NCBI GenBank assembly: GCA_028286245.1
Contig: JAQBRY010000001.1
Span: 62,001-126,000, forward strand
Direction: 5' to 3'
DNA: 64,000 nucleotides
Source: Candidatus Saccharimonadota bacterium
GTDB lineage: Bacteria > Patescibacteriota > Saccharimonadia > Saccharimonadales > UBA4665
Under the pieces are notes generated by a model. That model worked only from the letters and a program-made list of their open reading frames with translations, did not search any database and was not told where the DNA came from. The translations under genes and the position numbers were made by a program. Of the stretch, positions 40,828 to 49,314 are shown one piece after another (positions within the stretch are counted from its first letter, which is position 1; each line of letters begins with the position of its first letter).

Positions 40828-42426
40828 ATGGCTAAAAAACTTCCTATTATCGCAATTGTTGGGCGCGCAAATGTCGGCAAATCGAGCTTGTTCAACGCAA
40901 TCCTCGATCGCCGAGAGGCGATTGTGGCCCGTGAGGCCGGCACTACCAGGGACAGCATCATGGCTAAGGCCAGCGTCCTCATACATAAGACCGAAGGGCG
41001 CCAGGCGCACACCGAAATCCTGACCGGCGAAGCTGCTAGTGCCGACGAAGAGCGCCAAGACTTTTGGATGGTTGATACCGCCGGAGTTAAAGAAGCCGAG
41101 GACGACTTTGAATTTACCATCCAGGAGCAAATTGCCCAGGCCGCCGATAGCGCCGATGTAATCTGGGTACTGGTAGAAGCTGACATCCCAATTACCGAAG
41201 AGGACCGTAAGGTCGCCAAGATGGCGCTCAAAACTAAAAAGCCGGTCTTTTTAATTATCAACAAGGTCGATAAGGCCCGTAAACTCGACCTCTCGGGCTT
41301 TGACCGCCTCGGCATCAAACCCATCATCCGGACCAGTACCACCCACGGTACCGGCATTGATCAGCTGTTAACGACACTACTGACCGCCATCCCCAAGGCC
41401 ACCCAGACCGACGAAGACGACCGGCTCAAAATTGCCATCCTCGGCCGCCCAAACGTTGGCAAATCCCAGTTATTTAACACCCTCGCTAAAAAGCAGCAGG
41501 CCATCGTTGCCGATAGGGCAGGCACCACTCGTGACGTTAACCGCACCGTGGTGCGCTACCAGGGCCGGGAAGTCGAAATCCTTGATACGGCTGGCATCCG
41601 CCGAGCCGGCAAAATTGAGGTCGGTATTGAGCGCTTTAGCGTTATCCGAGCCCTTGCCGCCATCGAAGAAGCCGACGTCTGCTTTATGCTCATGGACGTC
41701 AACGAATTAAACGTCCAGCTTGATCAAAAAATTGCCGGCATGGTCAAAGAAGCGGGCAGGGGCCTGGTGCTTGTAGTCAGCAAATGGGACGCCGCCGAAG
41801 ACAAAGATGCTTTTACCCGTGATGCGCTTGCTCCGCAAATTGCACACAACTACGACTTTGTGCCTTGGGCACCCCTTATCTTTACCAGCGCCATCAGCGG
41901 CCAGAACGTCACCAAACTATTTGACCTCGCTTTTGACATCGACATCCAGCGCCACAAGCGTATTGCCACCAACGACCTCAACAAGTGGCTCAAACAAGCT
42001 ATTGATGCCCATCCGCCAGCTGGCCTCAAAAACCGCAGCCCAAAGCTTAACTACATCGTCCAAGAAGACGATAACGACATTCCGGCCTTTAAGATTTTTG
42101 GCTCTCAAACCAAGTACGTTCACTGGAGCTACCGCCGTTTCCTAGAGACTCGTCTCCGTAAAACCTACGGCTACGAAGGCACGCCCATTCAGCTGTGGTT
42201 TATCGAAAAGCACATTGCCCACAAACACGGCAACTCACCCACTAAGCCGGAGCGTTCTTACAGCGCGCCCGACCGTACGCGGCCAAAGCCCAGCCGTTTT
42301 GCTAATCGCGCCCAAGACACGGCGCCCGGCGCTGCCTTTGACGGCAAGCAACGCGAAGAGCCAGGGTTAATAGCGCAACCTAAGCGCCCGCGTCCGCAAC
42401 AAGAAAAACCTGACCGCGTTTACTAA
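40828..42426 (+). CDS. der: Ribosome biogenesis GTPase Der (EngA)
   Basis: 532 residues with two tandem GTPase domains: G1 motifs GRANVGKSSLF (about 11-21) and GRPNVGKSQLF (about 208-218), DTAG switches, NKVD and SKWD specificity motifs, then the KH-like C-terminal domain (KSPKLNYIVQ-type region). Der assists 50S subunit assembly. An extra ~65-residue basic tail rich in Pro/Arg/Lys follows the KH-like domain and is longer than in E. coli. TATAAT (40815-40820) is 7 nt before the ATG. Confidence 0.97.
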   Translation: MAKKLPIIAIVGRANVGKSSLFNAILDRREAIVAREAGTTRDSIMAKASVLIHKTEGRQAHTEILTGEAASADEERQDFWMVDTAGVKEAEDDFEFTIQEQIAQAADSADVIWVLVEADIPITEEDRKVAKMALKTKKPVFLIINKVDKARKLDLSGFDRLGIKPIIRTSTTHGTGIDQLLTTLLTAIPKATQTDEDDRLKIAILGRPNVGKSQLFNTLAKKQQAIVADRAGTTRDVNRTVVRYQGREVEILDTAGIRRAGKIEVGIERFSVIRALAAIEEADVCFMLMDVNELNVQLDQKIAGMVKEAGRGLVLVVSKWDAAEDKDAFTRDALAPQIAHNYDFVPWAPLIFTSAISGQNVTKLFDLAFDIDIQRHKRIATNDLNKWLKQAIDAHPPAGLKNRSPKLNYIVQEDDNDIPAFKIFGSQTKYVHWSYRRFLETRLRKTYGYEGTPIQLWFIEKHIAHKHGNSPTKPERSYSAPDRTRPKPSRFANRAQDTAPGAAFDGKQREEPGLIAQPKRPRPQQEKPDRVY

Positions 42427-42452
42427 TAGCCGGCCTCTGCTACACTAGTGGC

Positions 42453-43097
42453 ATGGCATTATTCCAGAGACGCCCCCAAGTAAGCGACAGCTTTCAGTAT
42501 TACAGCGCCGGCATGAATCGCAACGTGCTTATTGTTGGGCTCGGCAACCCGGGCAAGGAGTACGATCTCACGCGTCATAACGTCGGTTTTGAGGCAGTAG
42601 ACAGCTTTGTGGCAAAGAATCCCGAGATGGACGGCTGGATCGCTAAAAAGGACCTTAAATGCCACATCAGCAGCGGCCGCTTTGGCGATACACGGGTGTA
42701 TGTCATTAAACCCACTACTTTTATGAATCTCAGCGGCGAAGCCGTGCAAGCCGTAGCCGGTTTTTATAAAATCCCACTCGATCACATTGTGGTGGTATAC
42801 GACGAGCTGGATATTGACTTTGGCCAGATACGCCTCCGGGTTGGCGGCAGCAGCGCCGGGCATAATGGCATCAAATCCATTAGTCAGCTGCTGGGCGAAG
42901 ATTACGGCCGCATCCGGATTGGCATTGGACCAAAAAAGCCGGCCCGGATATCCGCCGCCGACTACGTATTACAGAAATTCTCCACCGACGAGCAGGCCCA
43001 GCTTCCCAACCTCCAAAAAGAGGTCAGCGCCATCTTAAGCGAGTACGTCTACGGCAGCGACGTGCTACCTACCGACACCCGCACTTTCCTTATCTAG
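42453..43097 (+). CDS. pth: Peptidyl-tRNA hydrolase
   Basis: 214 residues with a ~20-residue N-terminal extension before the standard start of the fold (MNRNVLIVGLGNPGKEYDLTRHNVGFEAVD). The catalytic His is in TRHNVGF, and KPTTFMNLSGEAV, VVVYDELDIDFGQIRLRVGGS, GHNGIKSI complete the family signature. It recycles peptidyl-tRNA released from stalled ribosomes. TACACT (42441-42446) with extended TGC is exactly 6 nt before the first ATG, which supports the extended start. Confidence 0.96.
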   Translation: MALFQRRPQVSDSFQYYSAGMNRNVLIVGLGNPGKEYDLTRHNVGFEAVDSFVAKNPEMDGWIAKKDLKCHISSGRFGDTRVYVIKPTTFMNLSGEAVQAVAGFYKIPLDHIVVVYDELDIDFGQIRLRVGGSSAGHNGIKSISQLLGEDYGRIRIGIGPKKPARISAADYVLQKFSTDEQAQLPNLQKEVSAILSEYVYGSDVLPTDTRTFLI

Positions 43098-43111
43098 GAG
43101 AGTGTATAGTT

Positions 43112-43411
43112 CTAGCGACGAGCGAGGCGAGCCCACCGCTCGGAAATTTCCGGCGCGCAGAGCTTATCGACTGTGCTACTGTATATGCTCAACCAAGCTG
43201 CTTGCAATAACTGTTGGCGGCGGTGCTCAGCCGCAACTGGATTGGTCTCTTGATCTAGTTCATAGCCCGCTTCCGCTACTAAATTTTCAGCATCGGTGCT
43301 TAAGGCATCTGCCTTTTTGAGCGCATCGCTGACGAGGGCGGTTTCTTTTACACCATACAGTAACACTTCAGTGGGATTACTAATTATAAAATCACCATTT
43401 CTACCTACCAT
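43112..43411 (-). CDS. Small hypothetical protein
   Basis: 99 residues, helical (VSDALKKADALSTDAENLVAEAGYEL, HRRQQLLQAAWLSIYSSTVDKL), soluble, no recognised family. AGGAG lies 6 nt before the ATG and a TAAAAT-type -10 further upstream. It is on the same strand as, and just downstream of, the ncRNA candidate terminator, and convergent with pth. Confidence 0.68.
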   Translation of the reverse strand: MVGRNGDFIISNPTEVLLYGVKETALVSDALKKADALSTDAENLVAEAGYELDQETNPVAAEHRRQQLLQAAWLSIYSSTVDKLCAPEISERWARLARR

Positions 43412-43454
43412 AAAAATCTCCTCGAATTTTAACTATCAGCTATAAAAAGTCACT

Positions 43455-43496
43455 AAAAAAGGCCATCGAGAGGGGGTGGGCACCGCTCGACGGCCT
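43455..43496 (-). terminator. Intrinsic terminator of ncRNA
   Basis: Stem between 43486-43495 and 43461-43470 (one G-U pair, extendable by an A-T) with a 15-nt loop, followed on the minus strand by six T (43455-43460). Confidence 0.88.
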
Positions 43497-43833
43497 ATTT
43501 CAGAAGAGAATCCACCGAAGTGAATTCTCTTCATACCCTTCAACCCACCCGAACGAAGCATCGATGTCTATAATCAAATGACTCGTGCCAGACCCGGAGG
43601 TCTACCATTTAGGCTCGCTTTGAATTCGGGACCTCACTCTAAGCGTGGGGATTAGTTAAAGGGGTTAGTATGTTTTAGAGCGTGCCCAGGCTTTATGCCG
43701 GGGCGTTTAAGAAAAAGTGGAGGGTAACAACTAGTTCATAAGCGCTCTAAAACACTCTAACGATGTTTAACCCTTGCGGATTAAACGTTAGATTGGGGTA
43801 AAAGGTGCGGAATTCTACTTAGAGAACTCATAG
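43455..43833 (-). ncRNA. Candidate ~380-nt structured ncRNA with own promoter and terminator
   Basis: No ORF of useful length occupies this stretch. On the minus strand TTGACA (43863-43868), 17 bp, extended TGC and TAAAAT (43840-43845) form a near-consensus promoter placing the start near 43833. The transcript contains stable elements: CTAACG/CGTTAG closing TTTAATCC-GCAA-GGGTTAAA; GTTTTAGAGCG pairing with CGCTCTAAAAC about 60 nt apart; AGACC/GGTCT; and a 13-bp hairpin capped by TTCG. It ends in a GGCCGTCGAG/CTCGATGGCC stem plus T6. I could not match it to tmRNA, RNase P, SRP or 6S consensus. Confidence 0.72.
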
Positions 43834-43839
43834 TTTGCT

Positions 43840-43868
43840 ATTTTAGCAAAAGCATTACATATTGTCAA
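43840..43868 (-). promoter_or_regulatory. Near-consensus sigma-70 promoter for ncRNA
   Basis: Minus strand: TTGACA at 43863-43868, 17-bp spacer, TAAAAT at 43840-43845, preceded by the extended TGC. One of the best -35/-10 matches in the window; predicts strong, probably constitutive expression. Confidence 0.85.
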
Positions 43869-44016
43869 TACTTTAAAACATTAACTATCATTTGGCAATA
43901 AGCTTATGTTTTTAAACAGGGGTGACTAAATAGATACTACCGCACATTTTTTAAATAATTATTAACTTATTGCATATAAATATGACATTGGGGAGCGCAC
44001 AGCCTACACTCGGTCT
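43869..44016. other. AT-rich divergent spacer between ncRNA and dprA
   Basis: No gene seen. It carries the dprA promoter at the right end: TACACT (44005-44010) exactly 6 nt before the dprA ATG. Confidence 0.5.
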
Positions 44017-44883
44017 ATGCCTATTAGTAAAACAGCCCTGAACGACCCTGATTTTCCACGCCGCTTGACATACATATCAGATCCGCCGGAGCAGTTATAC
44101 CGCCTGGGGGCGCCGCTGAACGACCTCTTGGCACGGCCGTGTGTGGCTGTTGTAGGCAGTCGCCGGGTTACGCCCTATGGGCGGCAGATTACCCTGCAAA
44201 TTGCCGGAGAACTGGCAGCACAGGGCATTACAATCATTAGCGGACTGGCGCTTGGCGTGGATGGGCTAGCACACCAGGCAGCATTGGAGGCAGGCGGCCT
44301 TACCATCGCCGTTATGCCGCAGCATTTGGGCAAGCTATATCCAGCCACCAATGCACGGCTGGGCCAGCGCATTCTTGATCAGGGCGGGGCACTGGTATCT
44401 GAGTATGACGCCAGCGCGGAGTTTGTGTACAAAACTAATTTTATCGCCCGCAACCGACTTATTTCGGGCTTAGCCGACGCCGTACTCATTACCGAGGCGG
44501 CCATCGACAGCGGCAGTCTGCACACGGCAGAGTTTGCGCTCGATCAGGGCAAGGAGCTCATGGTCGTTCCCGGTAACGTCACTAGCCCCATGTCTCGGGG
44601 CGCTAATAACTTGCTGCGATCAGGAAAGGCCCACTTTATCACCCACACCCGCGACGTGCTCAATGTCTTAAATATTGCACCGCAACATACGCAGACCACT
44701 ATTATAGGCCGCAACCCAGCCGAGCAGACGGTGATAGAGCTGTTGGTGAGCGGTGTCTCGGCGGGCGACGAACTGATTACCATGAGTGGGCTGAGCGCCA
44801 GCCATTTTAATCAAACGCTGACCATGCTCGAGATAACTGGCAAGGTCAGAGCCCTCGGAGGCAACCAGTGGGTGCTCCGTTAG
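44017..44883 (+). CDS. dprA: DNA-processing protein DprA
   Basis: 288 residues with the Rossmann-like DprA/Smf fold: VAVVGSRRVTPYGRQ, ITIISGLALGVDGLAHQAAL, NFIARNRLISGLADAVLI, SLHTAEFALDQGKELMVVPGNV. The C-terminus has the winged-helix DML1-like region. DprA binds incoming single-stranded DNA and loads RecA during natural transformation, so this genome probably takes up DNA. TACACT is 6 nt before the ATG. Followed, with a small convergent gene between, by topA, a common dprA-topA neighbourhood. Confidence 0.95.
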   Translation: MPISKTALNDPDFPRRLTYISDPPEQLYRLGAPLNDLLARPCVAVVGSRRVTPYGRQITLQIAGELAAQGITIISGLALGVDGLAHQAALEAGGLTIAVMPQHLGKLYPATNARLGQRILDQGGALVSEYDASAEFVYKTNFIARNRLISGLADAVLITEAAIDSGSLHTAEFALDQGKELMVVPGNVTSPMSRGANNLLRSGKAHFITHTRDVLNVLNIAPQHTQTTIIGRNPAEQTVIELLVSGVSAGDELITMSGLSASHFNQTLTMLEITGKVRALGGNQWVLR

Positions 44884-45386
44884 GGCTGCGTGATGGGGAG
44901 GTACTTTTCGTCTTCTAGCATTCGTTCGTAGCCCATGTCCCACAGCGCCTCGGCACCCAGCCGTCGATAGTGTTTGTAACGATACACGTCATCAATAGCA
45001 CCCGGTATTTCTCTCAGCAGCGTATCGGTAGGTAGCAGTAAGGTTCTCAGTTGTTCCTGATCATACCCAGCCACCGTACCAGCCACCGTGACAATGCCGG
45101 GATCAATCCGAAGCCCGGAATACTCATAGGCACGAAGAGCGCTTCCCACCACCGCGTCCACCCCTCCCTCGGGAATAGCACGCAACTTACCGGTCCGCTG
45201 CATCTGGCTCACCGTTTCTAAAACTCCTTCTGTAAACGGTGAACAAAATGACTCGAGTACTGCCGGCACCCAGGCGTTATCCATATCAAAACCAAAAGAG
45301 AGACCGTCTAACAGGCTACAGTAGGCAGCCGCGACCTTCCGTTCGGACCAGCCTGTTCGGCCGGGTTGGAGTTCAAACTTTGCCAT
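44880..45386 (-). CDS. Hypothetical protein
   Basis: 168 residues from the ATG at 45386; an upstream ATG at 45410 would add 8 residues. Soluble; the first part reads KFELQPGRTGWSERKVAAAYCSLLDGLSFGFDMDN, later segments are mixed helix and strand. No family or motif recognised. It is convergent with dprA, with a 4-bp overlap of stop regions, and divergent from the 55-residue membrane gene. Confidence 0.66.
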   Translation of the reverse strand: MAKFELQPGRTGWSERKVAAAYCSLLDGLSFGFDMDNAWVPAVLESFCSPFTEGVLETVSQMQRTGKLRAIPEGGVDAVVGSALRAYEYSGLRIDPGIVTVAGTVAGYDQEQLRTLLLPTDTLLREIPGAIDDVYRYKHYRRLGAEALWDMGYERMLEDEKYLPITQP

Positions 45387-45435
45387 AACTAATGGAATCC
45401 AGCATAGCATATATAAAAGCTGTTACACTAGCTTT

Positions 45436-45603
45436 ATGAAGCTTATGATTACGCTCGGTATTTTTATATTTAGTTCACTGGGCGGCTGGCTCGGCTCACT
45501 CATGGGCGGGGGCGCCTTTGGCACTTGGTCACTGGTTTTGAGCGTCGTGGGATCGTTCTTTGGCATCTGGGCCGGCTACTGGGTTGGTAAAAATTACTTA
45601 TAG
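45436..45603 (+). CDS. 55-residue Gly-rich membrane protein
   Basis: A small protein with two transmembrane segments rich in Gly (IFIFSSLGGWLGSLMGGGAFG and LVLSVVGSFFGIWAGYWVG), the pattern of glycine-zipper helices that pack tightly or oligomerise. TACACT (45424-45429) is exactly 6 nt before the ATG, the same arrangement as established genes here, which strongly supports it. Similar short membrane proteins sit next to topA/dprA in other CPR genomes, as far as I recall; function unknown. Confidence 0.75.
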   Translation: MKLMITLGIFIFSSLGGWLGSLMGGGAFGTWSLVLSVVGSFFGIWAGYWVGKNYL

Positions 45604-45698
45604 CACTTTCCGACAGTGGTCGGGAGTAGCCAGAGCAGGTGGATTTTACGGCATTGTTCTTATATATAGTTTGCATTTAGTGGGCGGTTCCGCTTAAG

Positions 45699-48002
45699 AT
45701 GGAGTACGTGGCAAAAAATTTAGTTATTGTAGAGAGCCCCGCAAAGGCCAAAACCATTGAAAAATTCTTAGGTAAAGATTATATCGTTAAGAGTAGCTTT
45801 GGACACATCCGAGACCTTCCTAAAAAAGGTCTCAATATTGATTTGGAAAAAAACTTCAGCCCCCATTATGAAATTAGCGCCGACAAGCGCAAGGTAGTCG
45901 CCGAGCTTAAAAAAGCCGCTGCCGGCGCCGAAGTTTGGCTGGCAAGCGATGAAGACCGCGAAGGGGAGGCAATTGCCTGGCATTTGGCGCACGCCCTCAA
46001 GCTGGACCCTACTAAAACTAAACGCATCGTCTTCCACGAAATTACCAAACCAGCTATCGAGGCAGCAATTGCCAACCCGCGCACTGTCGACATCAAACTG
46101 GTAGATGCCCAGCAGGCCCGTCGCGTACTCGATCGCCTGGTCGGCTACGAGCTGAGCCCGGTACTCTGGAAAAAGGTTCGCACTGGCCTAAGCGCCGGCC
46201 GCGTCCAGTCGGTGGCCGTTCGCCTGATAGTGGAGCGCGAGCGCGAAATCCGCGACTTTAACGCCATCAGCACCTTTAAGGTCACTGCCGTCTTCCTAGT
46301 AGACGGCGTGGAATTACCCGCCGAGTTATCGGTTAAATTCGATAGCGAAGCCGAAGTAACCAGCTGGCTCGAATCAATTGGCGCTGCCAGCTATACCATC
46401 CAGGACATTGCCCAAAAACCCGGCACCCGCAGCCCGGGCGCACCATTTACTACCAGCACCCTGCAGCAAGAAGCCTCTCGGCGGCTCGGCTACTCTGTGC
46501 GCCAAACCATGACGTTAGCCCAACGCCTGTACGAATCCGGCTACATTACCTACATGCGTACCGACAGCACCATCCTGTCATCGCTGGCCATCGGTGCCGC
46601 CAAGGATTACATCTTAAAAGAGCATGGCGAGCAGTACCACAAGCTCCGTCAGTTCAAAACCAAGAACTCCAGCGCCCAGGAAGCCCACGAGGCCATTCGC
46701 CCCACCAACTTTAACGCTTCTTCTCTCGGTGGCGATGATCAACAGATTAAACTGTACAAGTTGATCTGGCAGCGGGCCCTCGCCTCACAGATGAGTGAAG
46801 CCAAAATTGAACGCACCGAAGTTACTATTGCCGTTAGCGGCAAAAAGGAACAGTTTATAGCCAAAGGCGAAGTCCTTAAATTTGACGGATTTATGAAGGT
46901 ATATGGCGGCGGCAAAGACGACACCCTTTTGCCACCCCTTACCAAAGGACAGGCCCTCACCGCCCAGTCCGTGAGCGCCACCGAAACCTTTAGCCGTTCT
47001 AGCGCCCGCTACAGTGAAGCCATGCTGGTTAAAAAACTGGAAGAGCTAGGCATTGGCCGCCCAAGTACCTATGCGCCGACTATTTCCACCATCCAGACCC
47101 GCGGCTACGTCGAAAAGACCGATCTAGAGGGCAGCGAACGAGAAGTTATTGAGCTCAGTCTGGTTGATGGTTCCGTGCAACGTGTCGTCAACAAAGTAAT
47201 CACCGGTGCCGACCGTAACAAGCTAGTGCCCACCGGTATTGCCGAAGTGACCACCGACTTCTTAGTAAAACATTTCCCAAGTATTGTGGACTTTGATTTT
47301 ACCGCCAAGGTAGAAGCCGAATTTGACGATATTGCCGAGGGCGACCTGGAATGGCAAAAAATGATCGCTACCTTTTATAAGACCTTTCACCCACTGGTAG
47401 AGCAGTCGGCCGACATTAGCCGCCAAGAAGTCTCCCAGGCGCGCCTGATTGGCGATGACCCTAAGTCTGGTGAGCCAATCTACGCCCGCTTTGGCCGTTA
47501 CGGCGCCATGCTCCAAATGGGCCGCACCGAAGACGAAGATAAGAAACCAACCTTTGCACCGCTGCCAAAAGGGCAGACCATCGACACCGTAACGCTTGAG
47601 CAGGCTCTGGTCAGCTTCCAGCTGCCACGCTTGGTCGGCACCACCGAAGACGGTCTGGAGATCAAAGCTAACATCGGTCGATTTGGGCCTTACGTTCAGG
47701 TGGGCAAAACCTTCGTGTCTATTAAGCCGCTCGATCCGCACACCATCACTCTTGAGGAGGCAACGACCCTCTACACCGAAAAGCTCGCCAAGGATGCTGC
47801 CAAGCACATTAATGAGTTTGCCAGCGGCATCAAAATCTTAAATGGTCCTTACGGTCCTTATGTTACTGACGGCAAAAAGAATGCCCGAATCGCTAAAGAT
47901 GTCGATCCCAAGGGTTTAACCGAAAAGGATGCCAAGGCACTCCTAAAGGCCGCGCCCGCTAAGAAACGCTCCTTCAAACGCAAAGCTCCCGCCAAAAAAT
48001 AA
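45699..48002 (+). CDS. topA: DNA topoisomerase I
   Basis: 767 residues, type IA topoisomerase. TOPRIM signature LVIVESPAKAKTIEKFLG and DEDREGEAIAWH bind Mg2+; the active-site Tyr lies in GYITYMRTDS. The central gate domains are intact. The C-terminus has no Cys4 zinc fingers; instead it carries topoisomerase C-terminal repeats (GRYGAMLQMG, GRFGPYVQVG, GPYGPYVTDG) and a Lys-rich end. It relaxes negative supercoils. The start is either the ATG at 45699 or the GTG at 45708; no Shine-Dalgarno or -10 decides it. Confidence 0.97.
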   Translation: MEYVAKNLVIVESPAKAKTIEKFLGKDYIVKSSFGHIRDLPKKGLNIDLEKNFSPHYEISADKRKVVAELKKAAAGAEVWLASDEDREGEAIAWHLAHALKLDPTKTKRIVFHEITKPAIEAAIANPRTVDIKLVDAQQARRVLDRLVGYELSPVLWKKVRTGLSAGRVQSVAVRLIVEREREIRDFNAISTFKVTAVFLVDGVELPAELSVKFDSEAEVTSWLESIGAASYTIQDIAQKPGTRSPGAPFTTSTLQQEASRRLGYSVRQTMTLAQRLYESGYITYMRTDSTILSSLAIGAAKDYILKEHGEQYHKLRQFKTKNSSAQEAHEAIRPTNFNASSLGGDDQQIKLYKLIWQRALASQMSEAKIERTEVTIAVSGKKEQFIAKGEVLKFDGFMKVYGGGKDDTLLPPLTKGQALTAQSVSATETFSRSSARYSEAMLVKKLEELGIGRPSTYAPTISTIQTRGYVEKTDLEGSEREVIELSLVDGSVQRVVNKVITGADRNKLVPTGIAEVTTDFLVKHFPSIVDFDFTAKVEAEFDDIAEGDLEWQKMIATFYKTFHPLVEQSADISRQEVSQARLIGDDPKSGEPIYARFGRYGAMLQMGRTEDEDKKPTFAPLPKGQTIDTVTLEQALVSFQLPRLVGTTEDGLEIKANIGRFGPYVQVGKTFVSIKPLDPHTITLEEATTLYTEKLAKDAAKHINEFASGIKILNGPYGPYVTDGKKNARIAKDVDPKGLTEKDAKALLKAAPAKKRSFKRKAPAKK

Positions 48003-48044
48003 ATGCCCTCTATGGCAGCAGACAGGGCATAAATGTGCTCTTTT

Positions 48045-48083
48045 AAGCATAAGAACAGTGGTGACCACTGGTTGTATTATGCT
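48045..48083. repeat. Nested inverted repeat after topA
   Basis: TAAGCATAA ... CAGTGGT-G-ACCACTG ... TTATGCTTA: a perfect 7-bp inverted repeat with one central base (48056-48070) lies inside a second, 9-bp inverted pair. It follows an ATGCCCT/AGGGCAT stem (48003-48031) right after the topA stop. Could be a terminator complex or an operator for the next gene. Confidence 0.6.
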
Positions 48084-48192
48084 TACGCTTATTATTGCTA
48101 TGCAACAGAGAGAATTACATAACAATATTCCTAAACATTATATGCGCAGAACCGTCACGAATGTGCTACTATATATTTAGTACCTAAAACGT

Positions 48193-48221
48193 TTGACTTT
48201 TAAAAATTTAAGTTTTATAAT
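48193..48221 (+). promoter_or_regulatory. Consensus-like promoter for sigma/HARE-HTH gene
   Basis: TTGACT (48193-48198), 17 bp, TATAAT (48216-48221). The start codon is 45 bp downstream, so unlike many neighbours this gene has a real 5' leader, with AGGA near the ATG. Confidence 0.85.
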
Positions 48222-48266
48222 ACTAGTATTCATCTTACTAGACCTAGAACAGGAAATTATATTCAC

Positions 48267-49307
48267 ATGATTGAGACCGAAACCGTAGCTGCATTATCAA
48301 CCGAGCAATTGGTGGGCGATATACTGGCAACTATTGAGCGCGAACGCGAACGAGAGATCGTCGCCCGCCGCTTCGGGTTATTCGACCGTAAAGAGACTTT
48401 GGAACAAATTGGCGAAATGCTTGGCATTACCCGTGAACGCGTTCGCCAGCTCGAAAAATCAGTCGTTACACGCCTTCGCACCTCAGCGGAGCAGGGCACG
48501 CTTCCTCATATTAGTGATTTCCAAGCCAAACTTCTTGAACAGCTCAACGCTCACGGCAAGGTCGCCCGCGTTAGCAATTTGACCGCCCTTATTGCCGAAG
48601 ACCCAAACAGGGTAGAGCAGGCTCGTACCGCATTCCTCGCAAAACTATGCCCGGAACTGATTGTTATCAGCGAAGACGACCACTTTTACTACAGCGTCGC
48701 CATTAAAAGCGCCTATGACGAAAAATCCCTCAAGGCTGCGGTTGCCAACATCATCGAAACCATCAAAAAAATCGGTGAACCGGAGTCTATCGAAAAAATA
48801 GCCGAGCAGGCTAAAATTAGCGACGCTCAACAGGCAGAGGCCTTAGCTAGCACCTCAAAGGCCCTAGCAACGCTCAACAACCGTTGGGGACTTATCAAGT
48901 GGCCTATGGTTAACCCTAAGAACATTCGCGACAAAATCTACGTTATCTTAAAAGAGCACGGCAAGCACCTGCACTTTAACGAAATCGCCGAAGCTATCAA
49001 GGCCAGCGAGTTCAAGCGCAAGGATGTTACCACCCAGGCTATTCACAACGAGCTCATCAAAGACAAGCGCTTCGTCCTGATTGGTCGCGGTATCTATGCA
49101 CTCAAGGAGTGGGGCTACGCCAAGGGAACTGTCGCCGACATCATCACCGAAGTCCTAAAAAAGGCTAACGAGCCGCTTCACCGCGACGAAATCGTCAAGC
49201 GCGTTCTCGAAAGCCGCTACGTCAAAGAAACTACCATCCTTCTGAACCTCCAGGGCAAATCCCAATTCAAGCGCGTTGCCAAAGCCACCTACGAACTAGC
49301 AGAGTAG
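48267..49307 (+). CDS. Sigma-70 region 4-like / HARE-HTH regulatory protein
   Basis: 346 residues. The N-terminus carries a sigma region-4 helix-turn-helix (ETLEQIGEMLGITRERVRQLEKSVVTRLR, about 48-76) without regions 1-3. Two HARE-HTH-like winged domains follow (about 225-290: HLHFNEIAEAIKASEFKRKDVTTQAIHNELIKD; about 295-345: PLHRDEIVKRVLESRYVKETTILLNL), as in RNA-polymerase delta subunit. It probably modulates RNA polymerase. Proteins of this build are common in CPR genomes; precise function unknown. Consensus-like promoter and conserved context suggest it is housekeeping. Confidence 0.88.
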   Translation: MIETETVAALSTEQLVGDILATIEREREREIVARRFGLFDRKETLEQIGEMLGITRERVRQLEKSVVTRLRTSAEQGTLPHISDFQAKLLEQLNAHGKVARVSNLTALIAEDPNRVEQARTAFLAKLCPELIVISEDDHFYYSVAIKSAYDEKSLKAAVANIIETIKKIGEPESIEKIAEQAKISDAQQAEALASTSKALATLNNRWGLIKWPMVNPKNIRDKIYVILKEHGKHLHFNEIAEAIKASEFKRKDVTTQAIHNELIKDKRFVLIGRGIYALKEWGYAKGTVADIITEVLKKANEPLHRDEIVKRVLESRYVKETTILLNLQGKSQFKRVAKATYELAE

Positions 49308-49314
49308 TATCCCT

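Noticed and set aside
43671-43753. GTTTTAGAGC words resembling a Cas9-type CRISPR repeat/tracr anti-repeat
   Set aside because: Only one inverted pair, no spacer array and no cas genes in the window; it is better explained as a stem inside the ncRNA candidate.
48079-48180. 33-codon ORF downstream of topA
   Set aside because: Starts inside the inverted repeat, has no ribosome-binding site or correctly placed -10, and no coding-like composition.
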